Shown here one piece after another: positions 1 to 6,998 of a stretch of 6,999 bases of DNA. Source of the DNA: JBLHKE01 sp047619485 (GTDB lineage: Bacteria > Verrucomicrobiota > Verrucomicrobiia > Verrucomicrobiales > DEV007). The stretch spans positions 1-6,999 of the forward strand of contig JBLHKE010000410.1 of NCBI GenBank assembly GCA_047619485.1, given 5' to 3'. A model generated the notes under the pieces. It ran no database searches. It saw only the letters and a program-made list of their open reading frames with translations, and had not been told where the DNA came from. Positions within the stretch are counted from its first letter, which is position 1. The number at the start of each line of letters is the position of its first letter. Both the position numbers and the translations under genes were made by a program.

Positions 1-1
1 T

Positions 2-445
2 GTAGTTGGGCATTCATTGGGAGGAGGTCTTGCATCAGTATTTGGTGCACGCCACAGTAGACTTACAACAACATTCAATGCTTCTGGGTTACATTCCCGT
101 ACGCTTAGTGCTTTTGGTGTAGACCGTAAAAATGCAAGACTGCATGTGACAGCTTACTATGTTCAAGGTGAAATTTTAAGTGGATTACAGGACGGATCGA
201 AGTTAGCTAAATTAATGCCGAATATCCCCACCGATGGCATTCCGACTGCAGTAGGGAATCGAATCGGCTTGAAAGCAGATTTGGCAGATAACATTAGGAA
301 CCTTGGCTTACGAGACCTTTTAAGACCGCTCAGTTCCTCTACACGGCGAGCTGGGGAAACACTTAAATTACCATTGGATTTACATTTGATGGATGAGGTT
401 ATTGAGGCTTTGATTAAAAAGAGTGAAAAGTGTTGTGATGATTAA
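2..445 (+). CDS. Lipase/phospholipase-like alpha/beta hydrolase, C-terminal part (5' end outside window); possible toxin domain
   Basis: The frame is open from the first full codon at base 2, so the gene begins upstream and only about 147 C-terminal residues are seen. They start with VVGHSLGGGLAS, the nucleophile elbow (GxSxG) of class-3-lipase-like serine hydrolases; the serine codon is 14-16. Next comes a TFNASGLHS segment. This resembles the TFNAAGL stretch that I recall following the elbow in lipase domains at the C-termini of polymorphic-toxin and type VI effector proteins. AYYVQGEILS may carry the acidic residue, and the histidine of DLHLMDEVIEAL (codon 383-385), close to the C-terminus, fits the catalytic histidine. 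Such enzymes cleave ester bonds in lipids, often membrane phospholipids. The gene overlaps the 5' end of a lipoprotein gene, as expected for an effector-immunity pair. The AT-rich composition differs from the rest of the window. The hydrolase call is firm; the toxin role is inferred, because the N-terminal delivery part is not visible. Confidence 0.75.
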   Translation, partial: VVGHSLGGGLASVFGARHSRLTTTFNASGLHSRTLSAFGVDRKNARLHVTAYYVQGEILSGLQDGSKLAKLMPNIPTDGIPTAVGNRIGLKADLADNIRNLGLRDLLRPLSSSTRRAGETLKLPLDLHLMDEVIEALIKKSEKCCDD

Positions 446-911
446 ATTAATAATATTGCTAGGATTAGTCTTTGTGTGTGGCTGCAAAAATAACGAAACC
501 CGAGTCAAAACGGGTATTAAACGTATTGTTGTGGTTAAAAAATTTAATGAGCTGCTGAAAGACAACCATCACAGCATTGCTAAGCATAGAGGAAGTCCGG
601 GGCCTGACATTTGGTTATCTAAAGCTAAAGTTTACGACAAATACGTTATCAAAATGTCGTTTGACTACCGGGATGTTGATTCCAAAGGTAATATATCTAC
701 CGCAAATAAATTTAAATTTCAATTATCTGAGCATTCCTACAATAAAGGACGCTGGGTGTCTGAGGGTATTGGCAAACTTTCATTAAAAGAGTGGCATGGC
801 GTCGTCACGATAGAGGATGTTTTTTCTTTGATAGGAGTCATTCCTGAAAAAAACGCCCCCATCAAAGAGCTGGTAGAAAAATTCGAGAAAGACAAACAAG
901 CTTCCGATTGA
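438..911 (+). CDS. Small lipoprotein, candidate immunity protein to the upstream lipase
   Basis: This encodes 157 residues from the ATG at 438, which overlaps the end of the lipase gene by 8 bases and implies translational coupling. An in-frame GTG at 423 would add five residues and cannot be excluded; neither start has a strong Shine-Dalgarno, only purine-rich GAAAAG about 7 bases before the ATG. The N-terminus is a lipoprotein signal: basic MIK, hydrophobic LIILLGLVFV, then lipobox V-C-G-C with Cys16 as the lipidated residue. The mature part is basic and hydrophilic, with no motif I recognise and no further membrane span. The tail (VEKFEKDKQASD) is strongly charged. Several known phospholipase effectors are neutralised by periplasmic lipoproteins encoded next to them, which is why immunity is proposed; no homology was established. 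An ordinary envelope lipoprotein is the alternative. Its stop abuts the GC-rich transposase remnant, so the last residues could have been altered by that insertion. Confidence 0.7.
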   Translation: MIKLIILLGLVFVCGCKNNETRVKTGIKRIVVVKKFNELLKDNHHSIAKHRGSPGPDIWLSKAKVYDKYVIKMSFDYRDVDSKGNISTANKFKFQLSEHSYNKGRWVSEGIGKLSLKEWHGVVTIEDVFSLIGVIPEKNAPIKELVEKFEKDKQASD

Positions 912-1384
912 CCTCACACGCTTACGTTAGTGTGACTTTCACGCCGGGGAAGTCGATGTTCGAGAGCGAGCTGAACCTGCAGACAGCACTAAACGAGGCC
1001 GGCGCAGCAGCGACGGGCGAGTGCCTGTCGATGTTCGATACCGACGGCGGCAAAATAGTCATGGGCGGGCGCAAGATCGCGCGCAGCTACGTGGGCGAGG
1101 TGGCCTCCGACATCGCCTCGGTGGCTGCTGAGAAGGAGGGTTACTGGAACTCCGAGATGCCGACGGCCCCGCCCGGGAGCCGCGTCAAGACGGTGAGCAC
1201 CGGGGTCGATGGCACCTGCGCGCTCTTCATCGGGGACGGGTGGCGACAGGTGATGGTGGGCACGATATCGTTCTACGACGAACAGGGCGAACGCCTCGGC
1301 ACGACCTATGTCGCCAACGCCCCAGAGACAGGCAAGGGGGAGTTCTTCGGCTTCTCGAAGATCAGTCACCCGAAGAGGAGCTGA
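908..1384 (+). pseudogene. ISKra4-family transposase remnant (internal deletion and 3' truncation)
   Basis: The open frame encodes 158 residues from a TTG at 908 overlapping the lipoprotein stop; GTG 932 and ATG 956 (preceded by GGGGA) are alternatives, and the recognisable part starts near 932. Two blocks fit ISKra4-family transposases as I know them. Residues about 17-54 match the N-terminal part with TGECLSMFDTDGG. Residues about 57-147 match the central catalytic part, with STGVDGTC (Asp101, probably the first catalytic acid), MVGTISFYDEQGERL and TTYVANAPETGKGEFF. The segment normally between these blocks is missing, with the junction near bases 1070-1090. After GEFF (base about 1348) the similarity stops, and the remaining catalytic residues and C-terminus are absent. 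The product cannot be an active transposase. Its strong GC bias contrasts with the AT-rich gene just before it. No terminal inverted repeats or target duplications were identified. Confidence 0.72.
914..935. repeat. Short inverted repeat at the composition boundary
   Basis: Arms TCACAC (914-919) and GTGTGA (930-935) pair perfectly across a 10-base loop. The repeat lies just after the lipoprotein stop, where the sequence switches from AT-rich to GC-rich. It could be a weak stem or chance. It has no T-tract, so it is not a convincing terminator. Confidence 0.25.
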
Positions 1385-1543
1385 TATTCATACTAACACT
1401 ACGCTATTATACAATGGATATCCGCTTACATCCACGCAACGGCACACCCATTGGAAACTGCTAGGAACTCTAATTTGCGGAGTCGGGTTCATGGGGCGGG
1501 TGGAGTGGAGCGGAGGATGAAGGGCGGCAACACGTCAAATCGC
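1385..1543. other. Convergent spacer without a recognisable feature
   Basis: This short stretch lies between the transposase remnant (plus strand) and the 3' end of the LTD/CotH gene (minus strand). I see no strong hairpin followed by a T-run on either strand, no RNA gene and no believable small gene. A TATAAT hexamer occurs on the minus strand near 1409-1414, but it has no matching -35 at proper spacing and would only drive antisense reading of the remnant. The spacer may contain eroded ends of the transposon. Confidence 0.5.
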
Positions 1544-4500
1544 TCACTGCATCACACTCACCCGGGCGTATTTTTTGACCCCGACGGTGATCGGCGAACT
1601 TGATCGCCACACCTCGATGACGCTATTGCCTGGCCCGAGATCCGAGCTAAGCAGGACGCCGTCCGCGACCCATGACACGAGATCACCGGAAAATTCCACG
1701 AGGTAAGTCACGCCATCTGCGGCGGCTAGACGGCGGAAGGTGATCGTCAAATAGTCATCGCCATCGACCGCGACGACCCCGGCCATAGGACGCTCGTCGG
1801 GCAGCGATTGGGCAGGGTGCCCCGCGAGTGCGAACTCGAGAAATTGGGACAGCCCATCCCCGTCGCGATCGAAGGCCGGATCCGGGTTCGGATCGACGAT
1901 GCCAAAGGTTGCGAGCCAGTCTGAAAGAGAAACTCCAGGCGGGTCGCCTGATCCGGGCGATCCTCCGGGTAAGATCGAAGCAGTCCAGTTCGCAGCTTGG
2001 GTATGATCTGGAACGGAGCTTGGATCGACCAGCACCAGGCTCAACCCTGAGCCATCTGCGGCGACTGGCCACGGGGCGATATCATCATAGTCGAAGTCCC
2101 GCACCGCGACGCCGCCGCCGTAGGATAGCTTCAGACGCTCGCCGCTGTTGCTGAGCTTGGCTTCGTCATTGGTTTGGTATTCACCGACTACCGGGAGGCC
2201 TGCCCCGTAGCGCATCTCGAACGCGGCCTGGTTGCGCACCACCAAGCGGTAGGCGCCGGGACCGATGGTCGATCCCGCCGGGAAATCGAAATCGATGCCT
2301 TTGGTAAACCGGACATCGGTGAGGACGAGCGTCTCGGTGGTGCTCACGTTTTGAACTTCGATGAACTCGAAGTCGTCCTGATCAATAAACCCGGCAGCCG
2401 CCTCGGCCTGACTTGGATCCGCCGGATGGTACATGAACTCACTGATGACGAGGTTGTCGAGCAGTGGTTGGATGTCAGGGAGCGAGGGAGTGAATTGCAC
2501 CGGATCCGACCAGTTGCTCCAGCGCTCGGTGTCGTCCTTGTAGCGGACGCGGGCGCGGTAGACTCTCCCCTCGCGCGTAGCGATGGTGGGGATGGCGACG
2601 GCCAATTCATCCCCAAGCGGCGGCACACCTGCTACGCCTAGTTCCCCAGATTCCCAGTCGGTATCCCACTCGAACAGCAGGCTGGCGCCAACTGGAATCG
2701 TCCTCTCGACCGCCTCGAGCGCCATGTCGAATACGCCATCGCTGCTGCCAGCCGACGCTTGGTGGAGTTCGACCGCGATGATATTGGTGCCTGCGACAAA
2801 CCTCTCAGAGGGAACCTCAAAACGATCAAACCTGCCCTCGTTGTCGCCGGCTACGGCAGGCGTCGAGAGTGTGGTGTGCGTGACATCGCCGCCATCGAGA
2901 TCTTGAAATCCATCCCTGACAACCTCGACGCCATTGACGAACACCAATACTCCATCATCGACCTGTAGATCGATGGTGAACGTTTCAAACTGGTCTGGAT
3001 CAGGCACTTCGACGGTACGGCGAAAATATTGTGTCACCCCCCTAGACAAGTCTGTCGCGAACACCACCAAACCCTCCGGCGAGTTGATTCCGCCCCATCC
3101 GAACGGAGCGCCACCCTCGCCCCACGACCCATCATCGAAATTCAGTTCTCGCCACGAGCCCCCCTGATCGATCCCGTTGTCGAGATACTTCCAAGTTTGC
3201 CCGGAGTCGAAAAGGTTGACCGTCGCACCCCCCAGAGGAGTGATTTCAGCCACCCGCCATTCCATCGCCGAGAAGCTCGCCACTCCCTGCGGGTCATCGA
3301 ACGCGCTGGCTCTGAATGCGAGGCCATCGATCGGATACGCCGGTTCGCCTTCATAGCTGATGGTAGGTTTGACAGGAACCCTGGGATCGTAGGCGAGCAG
3401 ATCGAGGTAGGCGTCGCGTCCCTTGTCCACCTCAGCCCCTCCAGTGATACCGCCGTCCCGAGAGATGTTGCCATCCGCGACGAGGTTGCCCTCCGCCGTG
3501 TAGACGAAGTCGCGCATGGTGGAACCGCCACCGTCCCAGTTCCCGCCAACGAAAGCATACTTTTTCATGTCGGCGATCCGGATGGACATCTCGGGATCGC
3601 TCTGGCTCCCCGGGTTCGGCGTCCCGGTCGCGTTCGTCCACTTGTCGCGGTCTGCAACATGGAATGCCTCCAGCCTCCCATGGAAGGTGTCGAGCATGGG
3701 GTTGATCTGATCTTCCTGCCAGACGAGATCGCGGAATTCCCGGACGATGTTTTTGTAATCCTTGTTAAACTCTTCCCGGTCACTCATGGCGCTCTTCGCC
3801 CAGTCCCAGCCGCCGTTCCAGTTGGGCCCCCAGCTGGTATCGGAGTCCCAGGGCATCAGATTCAGCTTGCCGAACTCGTTCTCCGGGTCAGGGTCGGGCT
3901 CGAAAAAGTAGGCGCGGTTCTTGAGATGCTCGCCATTGTTGGGCGTGATCCCGTTGGACACATCGTAGGTTCTCACCGCATCGACGATGACTTTGTATTT
4001 GTAGTAAACGTCCCAGTTAACGTGTTTGCGCAACCACTCGTCGTCCTTGGAAGACCGCAGCTGGTTGATGATGTTTCTGAAATCGCTGCCGTCATCGACG
4101 GCGTCCTTTGCCTGATAGCGCTGGACACTGAGCCCGTCGGTGCCGCCGGTTTTGAGCTTGTAGAGATTTCCGCGCCCAAGGTCGTGGCTATCGAGAAATC
4201 GGACATCATAGTCCTCCATCGCCAGCAACATCCCGTAGAAATCGCCGAGGTGCTGGCCGTTGGTGCCGGCGGGCTGTTCATTCTCCGCTTTGACGACGCG
4301 GAAGTGGAACCAGTGCGCATACGGTGCCGGGCTACCGGTGAGGTTCCAGAGCTTCGCATTGGCAGCCTCATAGAGCCCGAAATTGAGGACACCGCCCCGC
4401 GAGCTAGTCCCTTTGTGGGAGTTGAGGCTGCGCCACTTCGTCGGGTAGGCGTTGCCGTCGTTGTCGTGTAGTTGAACGTGTTGGCCGTCATTGAACCGGA

Positions 4501-6334
4501 AGCGGAAGCTGCGTTTGCCGCTGCCAGCGTAGCGGCCATTCCGCTGGCGGAGGCGGTAGGCGATGTTGTCATAGACAACCCCATCGTAGACGAAGGTAGC
4601 CCCCCAGTTGAAGGCGCTACGGGCATCAGCATTGCCCGACGGGATCGTGGTGCCACTGTAGGCGACGCATTGGTCGAAGTCTGCCTGGGTGGTCAGCATC
4701 GCGTAGACAGGCAGGGCAGCCATCACCTCCTTGGGGTGGGTGTAGGGAACCTGACCCGTGACAGAGCGGGTTTCGGCGATGTAGTCTGGCACTCCATCGT
4801 AGATGTAATAGGCGAAGTTCAAGGCGGGATCGTCCTCATAGGGCACTCGAGCCGAGGCGCCGGAGATGTCTTCGACAGTGATCCGATAACGGACGAGCGT
4901 CCGATTTTTCTCCTGCTCTAGAGGGGCTGAGCTAAAGACGTCCAGGGTCGTGGTGTAGATGTCGTCGCCGGCTACCGCGTCGCCGCCCGTGCCATCATCG
5001 ACCATCGGAACACTGGTCCAGTTAGCCGGATCATGGTAATCCGGATTCGGCTCGCGCGGACCGTTTGGATCCGCCAGCAAAGCCGCGTGTGCCTTGGCCT
5101 TAAGCGCCGGGATATAGGCACCCGGCCTCACCACCTGGTACTGTAGAAAAACGGAACCGACCCCGTCGACGTCTGTGACTTTGGCGGTAATAACGGTGGA
5201 CTCGCTAGTCGTGGGTTGTTTTGGATCATGATTTACCTGGCGGATATTCGGCGCGGCATTCTGTGCGAAATCGGAGTTGCCCTTCCCCGGCGTCGGCACG
5301 GCCTCAGGCGTGTCGATCTCGGGGCGGATCAATTCGAAGTCGAAGGCTAAGTCACTGCTACCAAGCTTCTCGTTGAAGTGGAGGATACCGAGAACATTCT
5401 CCCCTTCCACCACTGAGCCGGCGGCAAATTCCAGCTCCGCCCAGGCACCCTCCGGACTCTGGTTATCAGATGCGGTGTCGTCATGGCTGCCTGCGCCGTC
5501 GACACGGATCCGAGCCACCTCTGTCCCGTTGATAAAGGCAATGAACCCATCATCGGCATTGTGGCGCAAGCGGAGGATCTGCGGGATCTCCCCCGAGACG
5601 ACCGTGAAAGAATGTCGCGCGTAGACCGAGGTGTAATCCACTACCATGCCATTCTCTCTCAGATTGGTCTGCAGCACCTGGTTAGCACTGCCAAATCCAA
5701 TCGGCGCCTGGCCCGACAGCCAGTCGACCCCCTCGATGAACTCGCGTGTGTTCCAGTCCGCCGGCGCTTCGCTAGCCCCTTTGCGGTAGGACCAGTTGGA
5801 ACCTGCAGAGAAATAGGTCAGCTCGCCGAGGACCGGCGGCGGCTGGCTCGACCGCCAGGAGCTACCGAGGTCATTGTCGAGGGAAGGATTGATCAATTCC
5901 ATCGAGCGACCAGAACCCAATGCGCCGACCGGCCAGGGAAATCGATCGCTATAGCCCACCTCATCGACCAGGTCGCCAGCATTGTTTCTCAGGGCGACTG
6001 TCTCCCCTTCGTTGCGCAGCCCACCAGTCCACGGGCCGAGGGCGGAGACGCCGTAGATCGCCGCGACGCTTGCCGGATCTTGGGCCACGACGAGGTAGGC
6101 ATCCGTTGCCAACATCGTCCCTCCCGCAAAGGTGAACCCGACCCCGTCTGAAAAAAACCATCCAGATAGATCAACCTCGTCAGGCCCACTGTTGTACAGC
6201 TCGATGAATTCACTACAAGCAGTGTTTGGCTCCGAGTCGTGCAGAATTTCGTTGATCACGATATCGGCACAAAGCGAGTTAGGAAACACTGCGAGCGGCA
6301 GCGCGAGAAGGATCGATGCGTATGGAGGTCTCAT
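1544..6334 (-). CDS. Giant exported lamin-tail-domain / CotH-kinase-like multidomain protein with C-terminal EF-hand-like loop
   Basis: This encodes 1596 residues from the ATG at 6334. The frame stays open to a TTG at 6403, but only the ATG places the signal peptide at the N-terminus: MRPPYAS, core ILLALPLAVF, likely cleavage after LCA-23. Domains in order: LTD 1 (about 24-150; EFIELYNSG at 42); beta-sandwich 1 (about 170-337; DDGFIAFINGTEVAR at 261); Ig-like segment (about 365-520); CotH-kinase-like domain (about 583-843) with GNLYK at 722 and LMPWDSDTSWG, whose Asp830 and Asp832 fit the CotH metal-binding site; beta-sandwich 2 (about 1045-1209; DDGVLVFVNGVEVVR at 1126); Fn3-like domain (about 1214-1283); LTD 2 (about 1294-1437); EF-hand/dockerin-type loop DRDGDGLSQFLE (1489-1500, ligands D1, D3, D5, E12); and a C-terminal beta domain with VTYLVEFSGDLVSW. 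CotH proteins are atypical secreted kinases, so extracellular protein phosphorylation is possible but unproven. No C-terminal anchor was seen. No Shine-Dalgarno precedes the ATG (AACTCCCCCA). The reading frame looks intact, apparently monocistronic. Confidence 0.88.
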   Translation of the reverse strand: MRPPYASILLALPLAVFPNSLCADIVINEILHDSEPNTACSEFIELYNSGPDEVDLSGWFFSDGVGFTFAGGTMLATDAYLVVAQDPASVAAIYGVSALGPWTGGLRNEGETVALRNNAGDLVDEVGYSDRFPWPVGALGSGRSMELINPSLDNDLGSSWRSSQPPPVLGELTYFSAGSNWSYRKGASEAPADWNTREFIEGVDWLSGQAPIGFGSANQVLQTNLRENGMVVDYTSVYARHSFTVVSGEIPQILRLRHNADDGFIAFINGTEVARIRVDGAGSHDDTASDNQSPEGAWAELEFAAGSVVEGENVLGILHFNEKLGSSDLAFDFELIRPEIDTPEAVPTPGKGNSDFAQNAAPNIRQVNHDPKQPTTSESTVITAKVTDVDGVGSVFLQYQVVRPGAYIPALKAKAHAALLADPNGPREPNPDYHDPANWTSVPMVDDGTGGDAVAGDDIYTTTLDVFSSAPLEQEKNRTLVRYRITVEDISGASARVPYEDDPALNFAYYIYDGVPDYIAETRSVTGQVPYTHPKEVMAALPVYAMLTTQADFDQCVAYSGTTIPSGNADARSAFNWGATFVYDGVVYDNIAYRLRQRNGRYAGSGKRSFRFRFNDGQHVQLHDNDGNAYPTKWRSLNSHKGTSSRGGVLNFGLYEAANAKLWNLTGSPAPYAHWFHFRVVKAENEQPAGTNGQHLGDFYGMLLAMEDYDVRFLDSHDLGRGNLYKLKTGGTDGLSVQRYQAKDAVDDGSDFRNIINQLRSSKDDEWLRKHVNWDVYYKYKVIVDAVRTYDVSNGITPNNGEHLKNRAYFFEPDPDPENEFGKLNLMPWDSDTSWGPNWNGGWDWAKSAMSDREEFNKDYKNIVREFRDLVWQEDQINPMLDTFHGRLEAFHVADRDKWTNATGTPNPGSQSDPEMSIRIADMKKYAFVGGNWDGGGSTMRDFVYTAEGNLVADGNISRDGGITGGAEVDKGRDAYLDLLAYDPRVPVKPTISYEGEPAYPIDGLAFRASAFDDPQGVASFSAMEWRVAEITPLGGATVNLFDSGQTWKYLDNGIDQGGSWRELNFDDGSWGEGGAPFGWGGINSPEGLVVFATDLSRGVTQYFRRTVEVPDPDQFETFTIDLQVDDGVLVFVNGVEVVRDGFQDLDGGDVTHTTLSTPAVAGDNEGRFDRFEVPSERFVAGTNIIAVELHQASAGSSDGVFDMALEAVERTIPVGASLLFEWDTDWESGELGVAGVPPLGDELAVAIPTIATREGRVYRARVRYKDDTERWSNWSDPVQFTPSLPDIQPLLDNLVISEFMYHPADPSQAEAAAGFIDQDDFEFIEVQNVSTTETLVLTDVRFTKGIDFDFPAGSTIGPGAYRLVVRNQAAFEMRYGAGLPVVGEYQTNDEAKLSNSGERLKLSYGGGVAVRDFDYDDIAPWPVAADGSGLSLVLVDPSSVPDHTQAANWTASILPGGSPGSGDPPGVSLSDWLATFGIVDPNPDPAFDRDGDGLSQFLEFALAGHPAQSLPDERPMAGVVAVDGDDYLTITFRRLAAADGVTYLVEFSGDLVSWVADGVLLSSDLGPGNSVIEVWRSSSPITVGVKKYARVSVMQ

Positions 6335-6557
6335 TGGGGGAGTTTTAAGGTAGGTCTGATTGCCTCGTCCCGGCAAGTGATTTTGCCATCCATGCCAGCC
6401 CAACGAAGCGCGCCCCAGGCGCCAGCACGGTCGGCGAGGTCTTACACGGACAGCAGTGCACCGTCACGCAGGACGGAAGGGCTCTGTGCTGGGTGCTACG
6501 GCAGACTGGGGCTTAGGACAAACCTCCATCCCCTCGGATCAGACTTGTAGGACATCA
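6335..6557. other. Upstream leader / noncoding region of the LTD-CotH gene
   Basis: This region between the large minus-strand gene and the hairpin must hold that gene's promoter if it is transcribed alone. On the minus strand TTGCCG and TACCTT lie 18 bases apart close to the start codon, but the match to -35/-10 consensus is poor and I do not call it. Minor stems exist: GGCAA/TTGCC at 6372-6387 and GCGCC/GGCGC at 6410-6422. No RNA gene or coding region is convincing. The part from about 6500 onward may be the eroded end of the neighbouring IS4-like element. Confidence 0.35.
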
Positions 6558-6583
6558 CTTTGATTTCCCATCGGAAATCAAAG
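6558..6583. repeat. Perfect 11-bp inverted repeat (hairpin) with 4-base loop
   Basis: The arms CTTTGATTTCC (6558-6568) and GGAAATCAAAG (6573-6583) are exact reverse complements around the loop CATC. The stem lies just downstream of the minus-strand IS4-like transposase remnant and before the large gene's leader. It could be a stem at the end of that mobile element or a transcription barrier. There is no T-run after it in either direction, so a standard intrinsic terminator is unlikely. Confidence 0.6.
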
Positions 6584-6618
6584 CCAGTCAGCACGACGGC
6601 TTTAATTGCAAATCACAG

Positions 6619-6998
6619 TCATCCCGTAGCCACCGTTTCCAGTTCCTTCCGTCGCTGTACCCGAGGAAACGGCGTTCCATCTTCAGTATTCAATGTCTGC
6701 TTGATTGCTTCGAGAACAACTCGATGCCCCAGCGCGATTTATACCACTCGCAGGGCGAGCCCACCGCCGAATACGCAAACCGAGCGATCCAGATCCGTAA
6801 ATCAGATCGCCGAGCCGCGCCCTGAAAAGTCGAGGTATTCAAGGCACCGACTCCAATCATCCCCAAGAAAAGGCTTGCAATGACCACGCAGATGTCCAGT
6901 ATATATGTATGCCTCGAGCTAGACCCATTTTGCCGACCGTTTGTTTCAGTTCCCACTACCACTGCGTGAGCCGTGTTGTGGATCGGAATTTTGTGTTC
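6619..6998 (-). pseudogene. IS4-family transposase remnant (frameshifted, extends to window edge)
   Basis: On the minus strand, bases 6714-6743 read YKSRWGIELF, the start of the IS4-family signature Y-(2)-R-(3)-E-(6)-K. The frame then runs into a stop after SKQSSRH. If one base is restored near 6711-6714, it continues as EAIKQTLN (6688-6711), which puts the signature lysine (6700-6702) at exactly the family spacing from the glutamate. This glutamate is the third acid of the DDE triad. A further FLGYSD in the original frame downstream (about 6640-6660) also resembles IS4 C-termini and hints at a second shift. The frame upstream is open to the window edge, but I recognise little in it beyond a possible RIWIARFAY stretch, and its order is unusual. 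The first two catalytic acids were not located. The element is inactive as it stands; the boundaries given are those of the open frames, not of the element. Confidence 0.6.

Noticed and set aside
989..1369. Minus-strand frame across the ISKra4 remnant
   Set aside because: It mirrors the transposase remnant, whose plus-strand translation matches family motifs; the minus-strand product does not.
1405..1420. TATAAT on the minus strand as a promoter
   Set aside because: There is no reasonable -35 at 16-18 bases, no extended -10, and no gene that it would serve.
3029..4471. Plus-strand open frame of 480 codons opposite the LTD/CotH gene
   Set aside because: It lies wholly antisense to a protein with clear domains, in GC-rich DNA where such shadow frames are common. 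Its translation shows no domain, signal or sensible composition.
3973..4656. Minus-strand 227-codon frame inside the CotH region
   Set aside because: It is a frame shadow of the real gene, very rich in Ser, Thr and Ala with no recognisable motif.
5483..6151. Plus-strand 222-codon frame opposite the first LTD and beta-sandwich
   Set aside because: It is antisense to conserved domains and its residue bias (Arg, Asp, Pro) is typical of a reverse-complement shadow.
6335..6403. Upstream TTG start adding 23 residues to the giant protein
   Set aside because: It would bury the signal peptide behind a hydrophilic extension. The ATG at 6334 gives a normal N-terminal signal.
6560..6883. Plus-strand 107-codon frame at the right end
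   Set aside because: It overlaps the hairpin and lies antisense to the IS4 signature; the product is a Ser/Arg-rich shadow without motifs.
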